In this document: one piece after another, positions 1 through 10,144 of the stretch
Numbering within the stretch: position 1 is the first letter of the stretch
Layout: each line of letters opens with the position of its first letter
Assembly (NCBI GenBank): GCA_025057955.1
Contig: JANXER010000008.1
Span: 1 to 52,305, forward strand
Source: Candidatus Methanomethylicaceae archaeon
Lineage (GTDB): Archaea > Thermoproteota > Methanomethylicia > Methanomethylicales > Methanomethylicaceae
Length of the DNA stretch: 52,305 nucleotides
Direction of reading: 5' to 3'
Translations under genes and position numbers: made by a program
The notes under the pieces: model-generated
What the model saw: the letters and a program-made list of their open reading frames with translations, nothing else
Database searches by the model: none
Told to the model about the DNA's origin: nothing

Positions 1-954
1 ACAGTATTAACTGGTGATGAAACCTTGAGAAAGAGGCCAGTGGGCGAGCTTTTAAACTCTCTCAATTCTTTAGGAGTAAAGTGCTATTCAACAAAAGGTA
101 ATGGACTACCTCCTGTGGTGGTAATGGGAGGAGGAATAGAAGGAGGAAGAGCATACATTCGTGGAGATGTAAGTTCACAATTTATATCAGCTCTATTAAT
201 ATCATGTACAAAAGCAAAAAATGATACAATATTGAATATTATAAAACCAATATTTTCAAAAAATTATATAGAAATGAGTTTAAAAGTTTTAAGTAGTTTT
301 GGTGCTGATATTGAAAAAACAGAGGAAGGTTTTCTTATAAAGGGAAATCAAAAATTAACACCATGTGATTTTGTTGTAGAAGGAGATTATTCTTCAGCTG
401 CATTTTTAATTGCTGCTGGACTCTTAATGGGAGATGTTAGTATAGAAGGTCTAAATTTTCAATCATTACAAGGTGATAGAAGAATAATTGAAATACTTAA
501 TTCAATGGGAGGAGAAATAGAGATATCTAATGGAATTTTAAGAGCGAGAAAATCCAAGCTTAATGGATTAATTTTAGATATGAATGATGTTCCAGATTTA
601 GTGCCAATAATTGCAGTTGTAGCAACTCAAGCAGATGGAACTACTATTATAAAAGGGATTGAAAGGCTGAGATTAAAGGAAAGTGATAGAATAATTACCA
701 CTACAAATATGCTAAGGGCATTTGGTGCAATGGTTAATATTCATGAAAATACAATAATAATCCATGGTCCATCAAGTCTAAAGGCGGCGAAAATTAATCC
801 ATTTAATGATCATAGAATAGCCATGGCCTCAGCAATTGCTTCACTTATAGCTAAGGGAGAGAGCATAATAGAAAATGCAGAATGTGTTTCAAAAAGCTAT
901 CCATCTTTCTTTGATGATTTAAAATCCTTAGGAGCAAAAGTGGAGGCATTATAA
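1..954 (+). CDS. aroA: 3-phosphoshikimate 1-carboxyvinyltransferase (EPSP synthase), 5' end truncated by window edge
   Basis: Frame is open to base 1 (TVLTGDETLRKRPVGELL...); motifs GDYSSAAF, LRLKESDRI, NDHRIAMA typical of EPSP synthase. Confidence 0.95.
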   Translation, partial: TVLTGDETLRKRPVGELLNSLNSLGVKCYSTKGNGLPPVVVMGGGIEGGRAYIRGDVSSQFISALLISCTKAKNDTILNIIKPIFSKNYIEMSLKVLSSFGADIEKTEEGFLIKGNQKLTPCDFVVEGDYSSAAFLIAAGLLMGDVSIEGLNFQSLQGDRRIIEILNSMGGEIEISNGILRARKSKLNGLILDMNDVPDLVPIIAVVATQADGTTIIKGIERLRLKESDRIITTTNMLRAFGAMVNIHENTIIIHGPSSLKAAKINPFNDHRIAMASAIASLIAKGESIIENAECVSKSYPSFFDDLKSLGAKVEAL

Positions 955-2049
955 ATGGGATTTAGCTTTGGAAAGAATTTTAAATTAACCATATTTGGAG
1001 AGTCGCATGGTAAGATCGTAGGTAGCATAGTGGAGGGGTGTCCAATAGGATTACAATTAAAAGAAGAGGATATTCAGGAGGAATTAAATAAAAGAAAACC
1101 AGGAGGAGAACTTACAAGTAAAAGGGAAGAAAAAGATATTGTTAATATTTTAAGTGGAGTAACCAATGGAAGAACAAATGGTGGACCAATTCTTATGTTG
1201 ATATTTAATAAGGATGTAGATTCTACTTGGTATGAAAAACATCGTTATATTCCAAGGCCTGGCCATGCCGACTATCCAGCCTTCATAAAATATGGAGGCT
1301 ATAATGATAGCCGAGGTGGAGGATTTTTCTCTGGAAGATTAACTGTAGGATTTGTTATGGCAGGTGCAATTGCAAAAAAAATTCTCACTAAAAAGGGCAT
1401 TAATATTTTAACACATGTTATTCAAATAAATGGAATTAAAGCTAAAGAGAATATTTCTGATGAAGAAATAATAAAATTAGCATCTAAAAGTCCAGTATAT
1501 TGTGCTGATGAAGATGCATCAAAACAAATGGTAGCTGAAATAAAAAGACTTATGGAAGAAGGTGATTCCACTGGAGGAATAATAGAGTGTAGAGTATTAG
1601 GATTGCCCGTGGGAATTGGAGAGCCAATATTTGATTCCGTAGAGAGTATACTTGCTCATGGCTTATTTAGTATTCCAGGTGTAAAAGCTATTGAGTTTGG
1701 ATCAGGATTTCAACTCTGTAGCATGAGGGGATCTCAATCTAATGATGAATTCTACATAAAAGAGGGAAAAATTTTAACGAAAACAAATCATTCAGGAGGA
1801 ATACTTGGAGGACTTACTAATGGCATGCCATTGGTTTTTAGAGTTGGAATAAAGCCCACATCTTCCATAAGTAAGAGACAAAGAAGTGTAAATTTAATAA
1901 CCATGAAGGAGACGGAATTGGAAATTATAGGAAGGCATGATCCATGTATAGTAATTAGAGCAGTTCCTGTGGTAGAATGTGTAACAGCATTTTGTATTAC
2001 AGATCTCATGATGCAAGCAAATATGATACCTAGAATTATGAGTGAGTAA
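955..2049 (+). CDS. aroC: chorismate synthase
   Basis: GESHGKIVGSIVEGCPIGL, RPGHADYPAFIKYGGYNDSRGGGFFSGRLT, GRHDPCIVIRAVPVVE. Confidence 0.97.
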   Translation: MGFSFGKNFKLTIFGESHGKIVGSIVEGCPIGLQLKEEDIQEELNKRKPGGELTSKREEKDIVNILSGVTNGRTNGGPILMLIFNKDVDSTWYEKHRYIPRPGHADYPAFIKYGGYNDSRGGGFFSGRLTVGFVMAGAIAKKILTKKGINILTHVIQINGIKAKENISDEEIIKLASKSPVYCADEDASKQMVAEIKRLMEEGDSTGGIIECRVLGLPVGIGEPIFDSVESILAHGLFSIPGVKAIEFGSGFQLCSMRGSQSNDEFYIKEGKILTKTNHSGGILGGLTNGMPLVFRVGIKPTSSISKRQRSVNLITMKETELEIIGRHDPCIVIRAVPVVECVTAFCITDLMMQANMIPRIMSE

Positions 2050-3112
2050 TATGAGCTTAAAGGAATTGAGAGAGGAAATAGATAAAATTGATAAAAAAAT
2101 TGTTGAACTTCTAGATGAAAGATTGAAGATTTGTAAAGAAATAGATAGGATAAAATCCAGTATGAAATTACCAATTTTTGATCCAAGGCGTGAAAAAGAT
2201 GTTATTGAAAAAGCGGTTTCAAATGCTAAGCTTGCTCCTAAAAATGATGTAATAGCAATATTCAGAGAGATTATTTCAATGTGTAGAAAAGCTCAAAAAT
2301 CAATCCATATAGCTTATCTTGGGCCTGAGGGTAGCTTTACTCATGAGGCTGCAATGATTTTTGGCACATCAAATGAATATATTCCATGTAGAAGAATTGC
2401 AGAAGTATTTCGTAGGGTTGAAAGTGAGGAAGCAGATTTAGGAGTAGTTCCTTTTGAGAACTCAATCGAAGGTCCAGTTAATGAAACCCTTGATTCCTTA
2501 ATGGAATACTCCTTACAAATTACAAGCGAAATAGTATTAAGAATAAACCAAAATTTAATGGTTAATCCACAAATCAATTCATTAAATCAAATAGAGCGTT
2601 TATATTCACATTATCAAGCTATTGCTCAATGTGAAGAATATATTACAAATAATTTAAGGCATGTAGAAATTATAACAACAGAATCCACAGCAAAAGCAGC
2701 AAAACTTGTTTTAAATGATGTAAAAGGGGCTGCAATTGGAAGCAAAATTGCTGCAGAATTATATGGACTAAAAATTATAAGTACTAGCATTGAAGATTCT
2801 CCAAATAATTACACTAGATTTATAGTATTAGAGCGGAATAAAAAACAAATAACAGGAGATAAAACTGCAATTATATTCTTCTTAGAAAATATTCCAGGGG
2901 CGCTTTTCAAAGTGCTCTCAAATTTTGCAAAAGAAAATATAAATATAACTATGATTCTTTCCAGACCCATTTTTAATAAACCATGGGAATATTTCTTCTT
3001 TATGGAATTTGAGGGAAATATTAGTAATGAAAAGTACAATAATGTTTTAGAAAATGTAAGGAGGGATACAAAATTCCTGAAAATTTTAGGAAGTTATTCA
3101 AGGTTGGCATAA
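2042..3112 (+). CDS. pheA: bifunctional chorismate mutase (AroQ) / prephenate dehydratase with ACT domain
   Basis: N-terminal LREEIDKIDKKIVELLDERLKICKEI (AroQ); YLGPEGSFTHEAA, VPFENSIEGPVNETLD (PDT); C-terminal ACT PGALFKVLSNFAKENINITMILSRP. Likely start ATG at 2051. Confidence 0.93.
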   Translation: MSNMSLKELREEIDKIDKKIVELLDERLKICKEIDRIKSSMKLPIFDPRREKDVIEKAVSNAKLAPKNDVIAIFREIISMCRKAQKSIHIAYLGPEGSFTHEAAMIFGTSNEYIPCRRIAEVFRRVESEEADLGVVPFENSIEGPVNETLDSLMEYSLQITSEIVLRINQNLMVNPQINSLNQIERLYSHYQAIAQCEEYITNNLRHVEIITTESTAKAAKLVLNDVKGAAIGSKIAAELYGLKIISTSIEDSPNNYTRFIVLERNKKQITGDKTAIIFFLENIPGALFKVLSNFAKENINITMILSRPIFNKPWEYFFFMEFEGNISNEKYNNVLENVRRDTKFLKILGSYSRLA

Positions 3113-3126
3113 TTGGAACAGGAAAA

Positions 3127-3846
3127 ATGGGAAGATGTATGGCTTATTTGCTTAAAGGTGTATCTGAAGTTATGATTAATAGTAGGGATTTCAGACAAGC
3201 TAAAAAAGTTGCAAGGAAAATAGGAGTTAAAGCATGTAGCTTTGAGGATTTATCAAATAGCGATATTATAATTGCAACAGTTCCATCAGAGATTTTACTT
3301 GAAGTGGCAAAGAAGGCTTTTCAAATTATGAAAGAAGGATCTCTATTTGTAGATGTTTCTTCTGTGAAATGTGGAATAATAGAGGAGATTGCAAACTTAT
3401 TACCACCGAAATTAGAATATATAAGCCTACATCCACTTTTCGCCTCTCCAAGAGTAAAAATAAAGAACGTTATTATGATTCCTATAAATGCTAAAAATTG
3501 GAATGAAAGATTGGAAGAACTTCTAATTAAGGCAGGAATGAGAGTGGGAAAATGTAGTGCAGAAGAGCATGATAAAATCATGGCAGCCTATCAAGTAGCT
3601 CATCATTTCACTTATCTCTCCTTAAAAGAGACTTTAAAGAAAATGAATTTTGAAAATATGCAAGAGATATTTATTACACATAGTTTAAGAAAAACATTAG
3701 CTGTATTAAGGCTTATAGAAAGAAACATTAAAACTGTTGAAGAAATACAAAGGATGAATAAATTTGCAAGCATAGCAAGAAGGATTTTCATTCAAGAGGC
3801 AAAAAGATTAGATGAGAGCTATAGCTCTTGGAGGCAAATTAAATAA
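3127..3846 (+). CDS. tyrA: prephenate dehydrogenase (TyrA family); first ATG lies inside the Rossmann motif
   Basis: Upstream in-frame translation FKVGIIGTGKMGRCM is the NAD-binding motif; SLHPLFASPRV, QVAHHFTYLS in body. See finding on missing start. Confidence 0.85.
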   Translation: MGRCMAYLLKGVSEVMINSRDFRQAKKVARKIGVKACSFEDLSNSDIIIATVPSEILLEVAKKAFQIMKEGSLFVDVSSVKCGIIEEIANLLPPKLEYISLHPLFASPRVKIKNVIMIPINAKNWNERLEELLIKAGMRVGKCSAEEHDKIMAAYQVAHHFTYLSLKETLKKMNFENMQEIFITHSLRKTLAVLRLIERNIKTVEEIQRMNKFASIARRIFIQEAKRLDESYSSWRQIK

Positions 3847-3964
3847 ATTGGAAGTTATATAAGTGAGAGGCATTGATTTAAAAATAAGGTGAATATTCCT
3901 GTCAAGCTTTCTCCATGAGTATGGATATTTAGGAGTACTTTTAATATCGATACTTGGTAATACC

Positions 3965-4531
3965 GTGCCCTTTTTACCAGTGCCATATCTTGTTCCCATA
4001 TTTATAATGTCATATATTCTAGATCCTATTATTGTTGGAGTTTGTATTGGAATAGGTGCGAGTCTTGGGAAGAGCGTTTCTTATATGATAGGAAGGGGTG
4101 GAAGAGCACTTCTTAATGAAAGAAAAAAGAAGGAATTCGAATTGTTTGGAAAATTCTTAGGAAAATATGGTGCAATTGCAGTTTATATATTCTCATCCTT
4201 ACCTCTTCCAGACGATATAATTGTAGTGCCCTTTGGCATGGCAAAATATGACTTTAAAAAATTTTTCATAGCTTTACTTTTAGGAAAATTCACTTTAGGA
4301 TTTATTGTAGCTCATGTAGCAAAATATTCATTTGAATATATTAAGTTCTTCATTGGAAATGGCGATCCAATTTTAATAACCATAATTTCCATAGCCCTCA
4401 TGATATTAATGATAACTATAGTTTATAAAATAGATTGGATGGAGGCTGTGGAATACTCAGAGAAACATGGATTTATAGCATATATAAGGCTTTTATGGTT
4501 AAGAAATAGAAATAAGCTTAGAAAAGCATAA
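3965..4531 (+). CDS. DedA/SNARE-associated (VTT) family membrane protein; true start probably upstream
   Basis: HEYGYLGVLLISILGNTVPFLPVPYLVPIF upstream plus GRGGRALLNERKKKEFELFGKFLGKYGAIAVYIFSSLPLPDDIIVVPFGM. Confidence 0.75.
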   Translation: MPFLPVPYLVPIFIMSYILDPIIVGVCIGIGASLGKSVSYMIGRGGRALLNERKKKEFELFGKFLGKYGAIAVYIFSSLPLPDDIIVVPFGMAKYDFKKFFIALLLGKFTLGFIVAHVAKYSFEYIKFFIGNGDPILITIISIALMILMITIVYKIDWMEAVEYSEKHGFIAYIRLLWLRNRNKLRKA

Positions 4532-4543
4532 TTGGTGATAATT

Positions 4544-5221
4544 TTGAAAGTAACACTATTAGCATATACTCCTAATCCAGAAAAAGTAATAGCTGCAGCT
4601 GCTAGACAATGCCATTCTAAATTAAGCGCTCTAGAGATTGCAAATAAAATCAAGAGAGAAGATATTGAAAAAACCATAAATAAAGTCATTGAAGTAGGGC
4701 ATTTTTCAGTGCTTGAGCATGCATATTTTACCTTCCTCATAGAAGGAATATCCAGAGCTTGTAGCCATCAATTGGTTAGACATAGAATTGCCTCATATTC
4801 ACAACAAAGCCAGAGATTCGTAGAAGTAGAGGATGAATTCATAGTACCAAAGAGTATTTCTGAAAATAATGAAGCTCATAAAATATTTTCAGAGGCTTTA
4901 GATAATTGTAAAAAATGTTATAAGAGATTAATCGAAATGGGAATTCCAATGGAGGATGCTAGATATATAATACCACAAGCCTCACCAACAAAAATAGTTG
5001 TAACAATGAATGCAAGATCGCTATGGAACTTCTTTGAGCTCAGATGTTGTTTGACCTCTCAATGGGAAATTAGAATGCTTGCTGAAAAAATGCTGGAATT
5101 AGTCAAAAGTATAGCACCAATTGTATTTAAAAAAGCTGGACCATTTTGTATTACAAGAGGTATATGTCCAGAGAAAAAATATGATTGTCCAAAGTGGATT
5201 GAGCTTTATAAAACTAAGTGA
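4544..5221 (+). CDS. thyX: FAD-dependent thymidylate synthase
   Basis: RHRIASYSQQSQR (ThyX RHRxxSxxxxR motif), VIEVGHFSVLEHAYFTF; TTG start 5 nt after GGTGA. Confidence 0.95.
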   Translation: MKVTLLAYTPNPEKVIAAAARQCHSKLSALEIANKIKREDIEKTINKVIEVGHFSVLEHAYFTFLIEGISRACSHQLVRHRIASYSQQSQRFVEVEDEFIVPKSISENNEAHKIFSEALDNCKKCYKRLIEMGIPMEDARYIIPQASPTKIVVTMNARSLWNFFELRCCLTSQWEIRMLAEKMLELVKSIAPIVFKKAGPFCITRGICPEKKYDCPKWIELYKTK

Positions 5222-5873
5222 ATAGTGCTCTTATTGCTTCCACAGCACTTTTCTTCACGATCATTTCTAATATGTAATCCGGCTGTATTATGAATGAGGA
5301 AGAAAATGGAATATATTTGCCATTTCTATCCTTTATTCTCAATACCATCCAATGATCCTTAAGCGGTAATTCCTCTATGCTCTTTCCAATGGCAGGCGCA
5401 TTCTTACTTACTTTTATATCTATTCTCTCCACACCAATGAAATCCTTCTCATATGATTCCTCTGCCTTTCCACTATATCGTCTAATGAGGCTTAATATTT
5501 TCTCTGCAGCAGCTTCCTCAGGACATACTGTATCAGCTATGCCTAATTTATTAGCTATTTTTGAAAGCCTTGGATCGCTAACTCTAGCAATTACCCTAGG
5601 CACTCCAAGCTCCTTTGCTAAGAGACAGCCGAGTATATTCTTTTCATCGCTTCCAGTTAAACACATGAATATTTCATAATCGTTTGGACTAACATTAGTT
5701 AATTCATCAATATTGGTAACATCTCCTTTGAACACTAGAACATCGTATTCATTTGATATTTCCTTACAAATATCTTCATTTATATCCATTACTGCTATAT
5801 CATGACCATTTTCCTTCAATTCCTTTAGAAGAAGTTTACCAACTCTACCAGCGCCAACAATTAATATCTTCAT
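5214..5873 (-). CDS. trkA: Trk/Ktr potassium uptake regulatory NAD-binding protein
   Basis: MKILIVGAGRVGKLLLKELKENGHDIAVMDINEDI; TrkA-N plus TrkA-C like C-terminus. Confidence 0.9.
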   Translation of the reverse strand: MKILIVGAGRVGKLLLKELKENGHDIAVMDINEDICKEISNEYDVLVFKGDVTNIDELTNVSPNDYEIFMCLTGSDEKNILGCLLAKELGVPRVIARVSDPRLSKIANKLGIADTVCPEEAAAEKILSLIRRYSGKAEESYEKDFIGVERIDIKVSKNAPAIGKSIEELPLKDHWMVLRIKDRNGKYIPFSSSFIIQPDYILEMIVKKSAVEAIRALFT

Positions 5874-5932
5874 AGGATTCCCTAAAATTTTTAAATTAAT
5901 TTCAATAAAAATATTACGCACTAGGGGTATAT

Positions 5933-7339
5933 ATGGAAAATGAAACAATATCTGGACTTGCTGGTCTACTTATAGTTTTTGGAATAGTAATGCTCATTCC
6001 AATTTTATTTTCACTCATTTATGAAGAATATTATAACTTAATTTTCTTTATTATTCCAGCTATAATATTCATTACCATTGGACTATATTTAAGTAATAAA
6101 TATCCATTGAGTGAAACAATATCTACAAAATCTGCAATAATTATTGCAAGTAGTGGTTGGTTGCTAGTATCAGCAATAGGCGCTATACCATATCTTAGTA
6201 TAGGCATGGGACCTTTGGATGCATTCTTTGAATCCATATCGGGATTTACAACAACAGGAATGACGTTAATTAATTCAATGGAAGAAGTGCCAAAATCCAT
6301 AATCTTTTGGAGAAGTCTTACACAATGGGTAGGAGGAATTGGAATAGTATTTTTATTCACAATTTTTCTTAGAGGAGGAATTGGAACTTGGAGATTATAT
6401 ACCATAGAGGGAAAAGAGAAGTTCACTCCTAGCATTAAAGAGAGCATAAGGGAGATTATGATAATATATTTGATTTTAACGAGCATATGTGCAATTATAT
6501 TATTTTTCTGTGGATTAAGTCCATTCGAATCCATAAATCATGCTATGACAACTTTAGCTACAGGTGGATTTTCCACTAGAACTAATAGTGTAGCAGACTT
6601 TAGCAATATTGTGAAAATAGTGATAATTTTATTTATGATTGCTGGAGCTATAGATTTCACCATATACTATGAGTTGAAAAAGTTAAAATTTAGAAAGTTA
6701 ATGAATGATGCTGAACTAAGATTATTTCTATTGATGATTCTAGCGAGCTGTTTAATAGTATCATTATTTATTATGAGGGAGAAGGGATTAGAATATGCAT
6801 TAGATGGAATATTTAATGTGGTATCGATAGCTACTACAACTGGATTCACAAGCTTTGAATTAATGGAGTTCTCTGATCAAGTTAAAGCTCTGATATTGCT
6901 TCTAATGCTTATAGGAGGTTGTGCTGGATCAACCGCAGGAGGATTGAAAGTATGGCGTTTAATAGTTCTCTTTGGATTATTAAAGAGGGAATTGCAAAAG
7001 CTTACTCTTCCATTTTCAGCCGTATTACCAGTAAAAATAGGGGAGAGGGCATTGGATGATGATTATGTAATGAAGGTGGGAGCTTTCTTTTTCACATATA
7101 TAATCACAATATTCATAATATTTTTGTTATTAAGCTTTACAATTTCAGATAAATTTGGTGCACTATCCTTAGCTATATCCTCTGTAGCAAATGTTGGTCC
7201 AGCATTTTATTCAATTACAGCTTTAGATTCTTACTCAAAAATAGTATTAATAATTGGAATGTGGTTGGGAAGACTTGAGATTATTCCAATCTTAGTCTTA
7301 ATGTCAGAAATTGGCTCTAAGTTAAGGGAATCTTTATAA
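5933..7339 (+). CDS. trkH: Trk/Ktr-type potassium uptake membrane protein
   Basis: ESISGFTTTGMTLI, LTQWVGGIGIVF, ATGGFSTR, GGCAGSTAGGLKVWR selectivity-filter motifs. Confidence 0.93.
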   Translation: MENETISGLAGLLIVFGIVMLIPILFSLIYEEYYNLIFFIIPAIIFITIGLYLSNKYPLSETISTKSAIIIASSGWLLVSAIGAIPYLSIGMGPLDAFFESISGFTTTGMTLINSMEEVPKSIIFWRSLTQWVGGIGIVFLFTIFLRGGIGTWRLYTIEGKEKFTPSIKESIREIMIIYLILTSICAIILFFCGLSPFESINHAMTTLATGGFSTRTNSVADFSNIVKIVIILFMIAGAIDFTIYYELKKLKFRKLMNDAELRLFLLMILASCLIVSLFIMREKGLEYALDGIFNVVSIATTTGFTSFELMEFSDQVKALILLLMLIGGCAGSTAGGLKVWRLIVLFGLLKRELQKLTLPFSAVLPVKIGERALDDDYVMKVGAFFFTYIITIFIIFLLLSFTISDKFGALSLAISSVANVGPAFYSITALDSYSKIVLIIGMWLGRLEIIPILVLMSEIGSKLRESL

Positions 7340-7362
7340 AATTATAATTTTAAAGTGAATTA

Positions 7363-8631
7363 TTAAATTGGCAAACGATAATACTTTAAAATTTCACGTA
7401 ATTCTTCATTTAATTTTACTTGACCAATACATATATGAGAGACCTCTCCACTATAGGGTGTTTGAATGCTTATTCTTCTATTCCAATAATCAATTTTTGA
7501 AACTAATCCAAGGCCTACGAGCTTATCATCATTCATTAAACCAACAATTATTCCTCTTTCAGATCCCTCATTAATAAGAATAATATCATTTACACCAAAT
7601 CTCTCCCTTAGTATCTCTATATTATTGGGCTCCTCTTTAACTACCAAAAAAAGGGAGTTTGAATAAAGCTCACCATAGATTATACTCAATGAGAGCTCTT
7701 TATTCAAACTCTCTATTAAGCTATTGGGCAATTCCCTTCCATATGTATAGCAATTACAGATAATTCTTACTTTATTTAAGTCGAAAATACGCTCTCTACT
7801 ATTAGCAAAGTACTTTGAATAAGCATCCTCTCGTTTATTTTTCCTCTCCTCTCTACTTCTCACTCTTGAGGCAGAGGATGGAGTTATTCTTAAAATCTTT
7901 CCATATGGCTCACAACATCTAATTATATGCTCTAATTCATTCTCTTTTTGAATGGCTATAAGAAAGTTTGGAGATAATATTTGAATAAGAGCGCATTTAT
8001 ACTCTCTTGCTCTATAACCAGAGATCCATCCACATGTATTTACAACAACAATATCCGCTTTTTGTAATAATGCTTTATCCATCAATTTTCTTGTTCCAAT
8101 CATCATACGAATTGGAGCATCCGATGGAGTGGTAGAACCTATGAAAAATCCTTCTTCTAATTGTATTTTGTCCATTGAAATTACGCCATTTTTAAAGAGG
8201 CCATAGCCAATGGTATTTGGTAGCGATATTTCAGCTTGTCCAGGATCAGCATCTATAATTGCCACTTTGAATCCTCTATTATGAGCTATATTTGATAAAT
8301 AAACTGAGAAGGTTGTTTTTCCACTATCAACATCACCAATTACTACAACCTTTATGGGGGGAGGATGTTTTAGAACCTCCTCTATAGCGTTCTTCCAAGA
8401 GGATGGAATTGCTCCTTCAAATTTCTCTATGAAGGCATTTTGACCTAATTTAACATCTATTGAGGAATCCTCTATGACTTCTATTGGTATGGATTTTCCC
8501 TCCCTTATTACTATTTCTTCATTCAATTCTACTTTTTTACCAAGCGCCAATATCAATCCTCTTCGCAAACGTAATGATAGTGGACCACTTGCAACTAATG
8601 TAATGCCTTTTTCAAAGTCCATAGTAGGCAT
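7363..8631 (-). CDS. archaeal Clp1/Grc3-like polynucleotide 5'-hydroxyl kinase
   Basis: P-loop VVIGDVDSGKTTFSVYLSNIAHNRGFKVAIIDADPGQAEISLP. Confidence 0.85.
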   Translation of the reverse strand: MPTMDFEKGITLVASGPLSLRLRRGLILALGKKVELNEEIVIREGKSIPIEVIEDSSIDVKLGQNAFIEKFEGAIPSSWKNAIEEVLKHPPPIKVVVIGDVDSGKTTFSVYLSNIAHNRGFKVAIIDADPGQAEISLPNTIGYGLFKNGVISMDKIQLEEGFFIGSTTPSDAPIRMMIGTRKLMDKALLQKADIVVVNTCGWISGYRAREYKCALIQILSPNFLIAIQKENELEHIIRCCEPYGKILRITPSSASRVRSREERKNKREDAYSKYFANSRERIFDLNKVRIICNCYTYGRELPNSLIESLNKELSLSIIYGELYSNSLFLVVKEEPNNIEILRERFGVNDIILINEGSERGIIVGLMNDDKLVGLGLVSKIDYWNRRISIQTPYSGEVSHICIGQVKLNEELREILKYYRLPI

Positions 8632-8688
8632 TAGTCCTCCTCATAATTAGTTAAATATTTACTCAATTAAAAAATAAATGGTGAAAGT

Positions 8689-9141
8689 ATGGAAAATGAA
8701 TTTGAAGAAATTTCAAATGCAATAATTTCAATGCTCAAAGATAAGGGAAGATTATCATACTTAGAGCTTGAGGAATGGGCAAAGAGAAATGATATAGGAA
8801 ATATTACATTAAGGGTGATTTTAAATTCCTTAATAGAAAGTGAAGAGATTATTGCTCCTGAGGGATATTATGAAAATGGTTCATACTTTGAGCCTCCTAT
8901 ACCTAAAGTGATAGAGCTTGTAAAATCTTCTCCAGAGCTTGAAAAATTGAAGGATTATTTGAGAGAATATAAGAGTATTGGCATTTTAAGGGTTTTTGAG
9001 GATGCGATTAAAATGGGTGTAAAAAATGTAAATGAAGTATTAAAGGAGGCAGTAAAAAAGGGATTTGCTGAAATTACTCCCTCTGGGGTTGTAAATGCTA
9101 CAGAGAAGCTTTTAAAATCCAACAAAAATAAAAACGTGTAA
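8689..9141 (+). CDS. hypothetical protein, winged-helix-like N-terminus
   Basis: 150 aa ORF with GGTGA SD upstream; IISMLKDKGRLSYLELEEWAKRNDI resembles a wHTH. Confidence 0.65.
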   Translation: MENEFEEISNAIISMLKDKGRLSYLELEEWAKRNDIGNITLRVILNSLIESEEIIAPEGYYENGSYFEPPIPKVIELVKSSPELEKLKDYLREYKSIGILRVFEDAIKMGVKNVNEVLKEAVKKGFAEITPSGVVNATEKLLKSNKNKNV

Positions 9142-9165
9142 TTATTAAATTAAAAGGGGGATTAA

Positions 9166-9501
9166 ATGTCGGAGAATAAAACCATAGGAGGAATGTTCAC
9201 AGGAAGCGCAAGAATTGGAGAGATTATGGATACGTTTACACAACTTACTTTAACACCACAAGATATGACTAGCCCAGTGGCATTACAAATGGCCTTAAGT
9301 AGAATCTATGAGGCAATGACAAAAGCTATAACCACAGGCCCTAGGAAGAAGTATATAGCAGAGGTTAGATTTATTGACTCCCTAGGAAATCCAGTTACTA
9401 TAGCATTGGATTTAGGAGAGAAAATGCCGCCATTTTCTAATAAAGAGGTAAAAGCAAGAATTTCAATAGAATTATTCGAAGAGGAAACTAGAGAATTTTA
9501 A
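9166..9501 (+). CDS. hypothetical protein (111 aa)
   Basis: ORF with AGGGGG SD 7 nt before ATG, tightly following the previous ORF. Confidence 0.65.
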   Translation: MSENKTIGGMFTGSARIGEIMDTFTQLTLTPQDMTSPVALQMALSRIYEAMTKAITTGPRKKYIAEVRFIDSLGNPVTIALDLGEKMPPFSNKEVKARISIELFEEETREF

Positions 9502-10144
9502 ATAATAATTCTCTCAAGCTTCTTATAACATATTGACCGTACATTCTACCATTTCTATCAACATAGTATGCTGAAATACCAGATCTAATTGCGCTTAAAT
9601 AATCTAGTTCATAGCTATCTCCAACATGAATCATTTGTAATGGAGATATGGAAAGACGTTTACAAATCTGAGTATAAACGTTACTATCTTTTATTCTATT
9701 GAAATCTGACACTGTAGAAAATATGTGCTTAAAGTATTTTCTTATATTCCTTGTAGTTACATCTAGAAATATTCTGGCTGAATTAGAAATTATTATTAGA
9801 TTAAATTTATCCTTCAGTGTTTCAAGAACTTCTAAAACTTCTGGATAGAGTTGAACTAAATATGAATGACTTTCTACAAATTCCTTTGGATTTACTTTCA
9901 GTTCGTACTTCTCTATCCAATAATTAATATCATACCACTCTAATCTGTTTGGACCAATGTTTTCATAATCTTTATAGATCATGCTTTTGGCTTCCTCAAG
10001 AGAAATACAATACTTCTGAGCTACTAAGCTTGGTATGGATTCAAGCCAAATAGTATCAGCAAATAATGGGGTAACTAAAGTGCCATCTACATCAAAGGAT
10101 AGCACTTTTTCCATTAAATCACCAAAAAAATTAAAGTTTTTCAA
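9488..10144 (-). CDS. HAD superfamily hydrolase
   Basis: VLSFDVDGTLVTP (motif I), LIIISNSAR (motif II), MIHVGDSYELDYLSAIRSG (motif IV). Confidence 0.9.
   Translation of the reverse strand: MKNFNFFGDLMEKVLSFDVDGTLVTPLFADTIWLESIPSLVAQKYCISLEEAKSMIYKDYENIGPNRLEWYDINYWIEKYELKVNPKEFVESHSYLVQLYPEVLEVLETLKDKFNLIIISNSARIFLDVTTRNIRKYFKHIFSTVSDFNRIKDSNVYTQICKRLSISPLQMIHVGDSYELDYLSAIRSGISAYYVDRNGRMYGQYVIRSLRELLFKIL

Noticed and set aside
1788-2186. 132-aa minus-strand ORF antisense to aroC/pheA (and many similar antisense ORFs in the track)
   Set aside because: Lies wholly within well-supported coding genes; composition follows the opposite strand; no SD or family signal.
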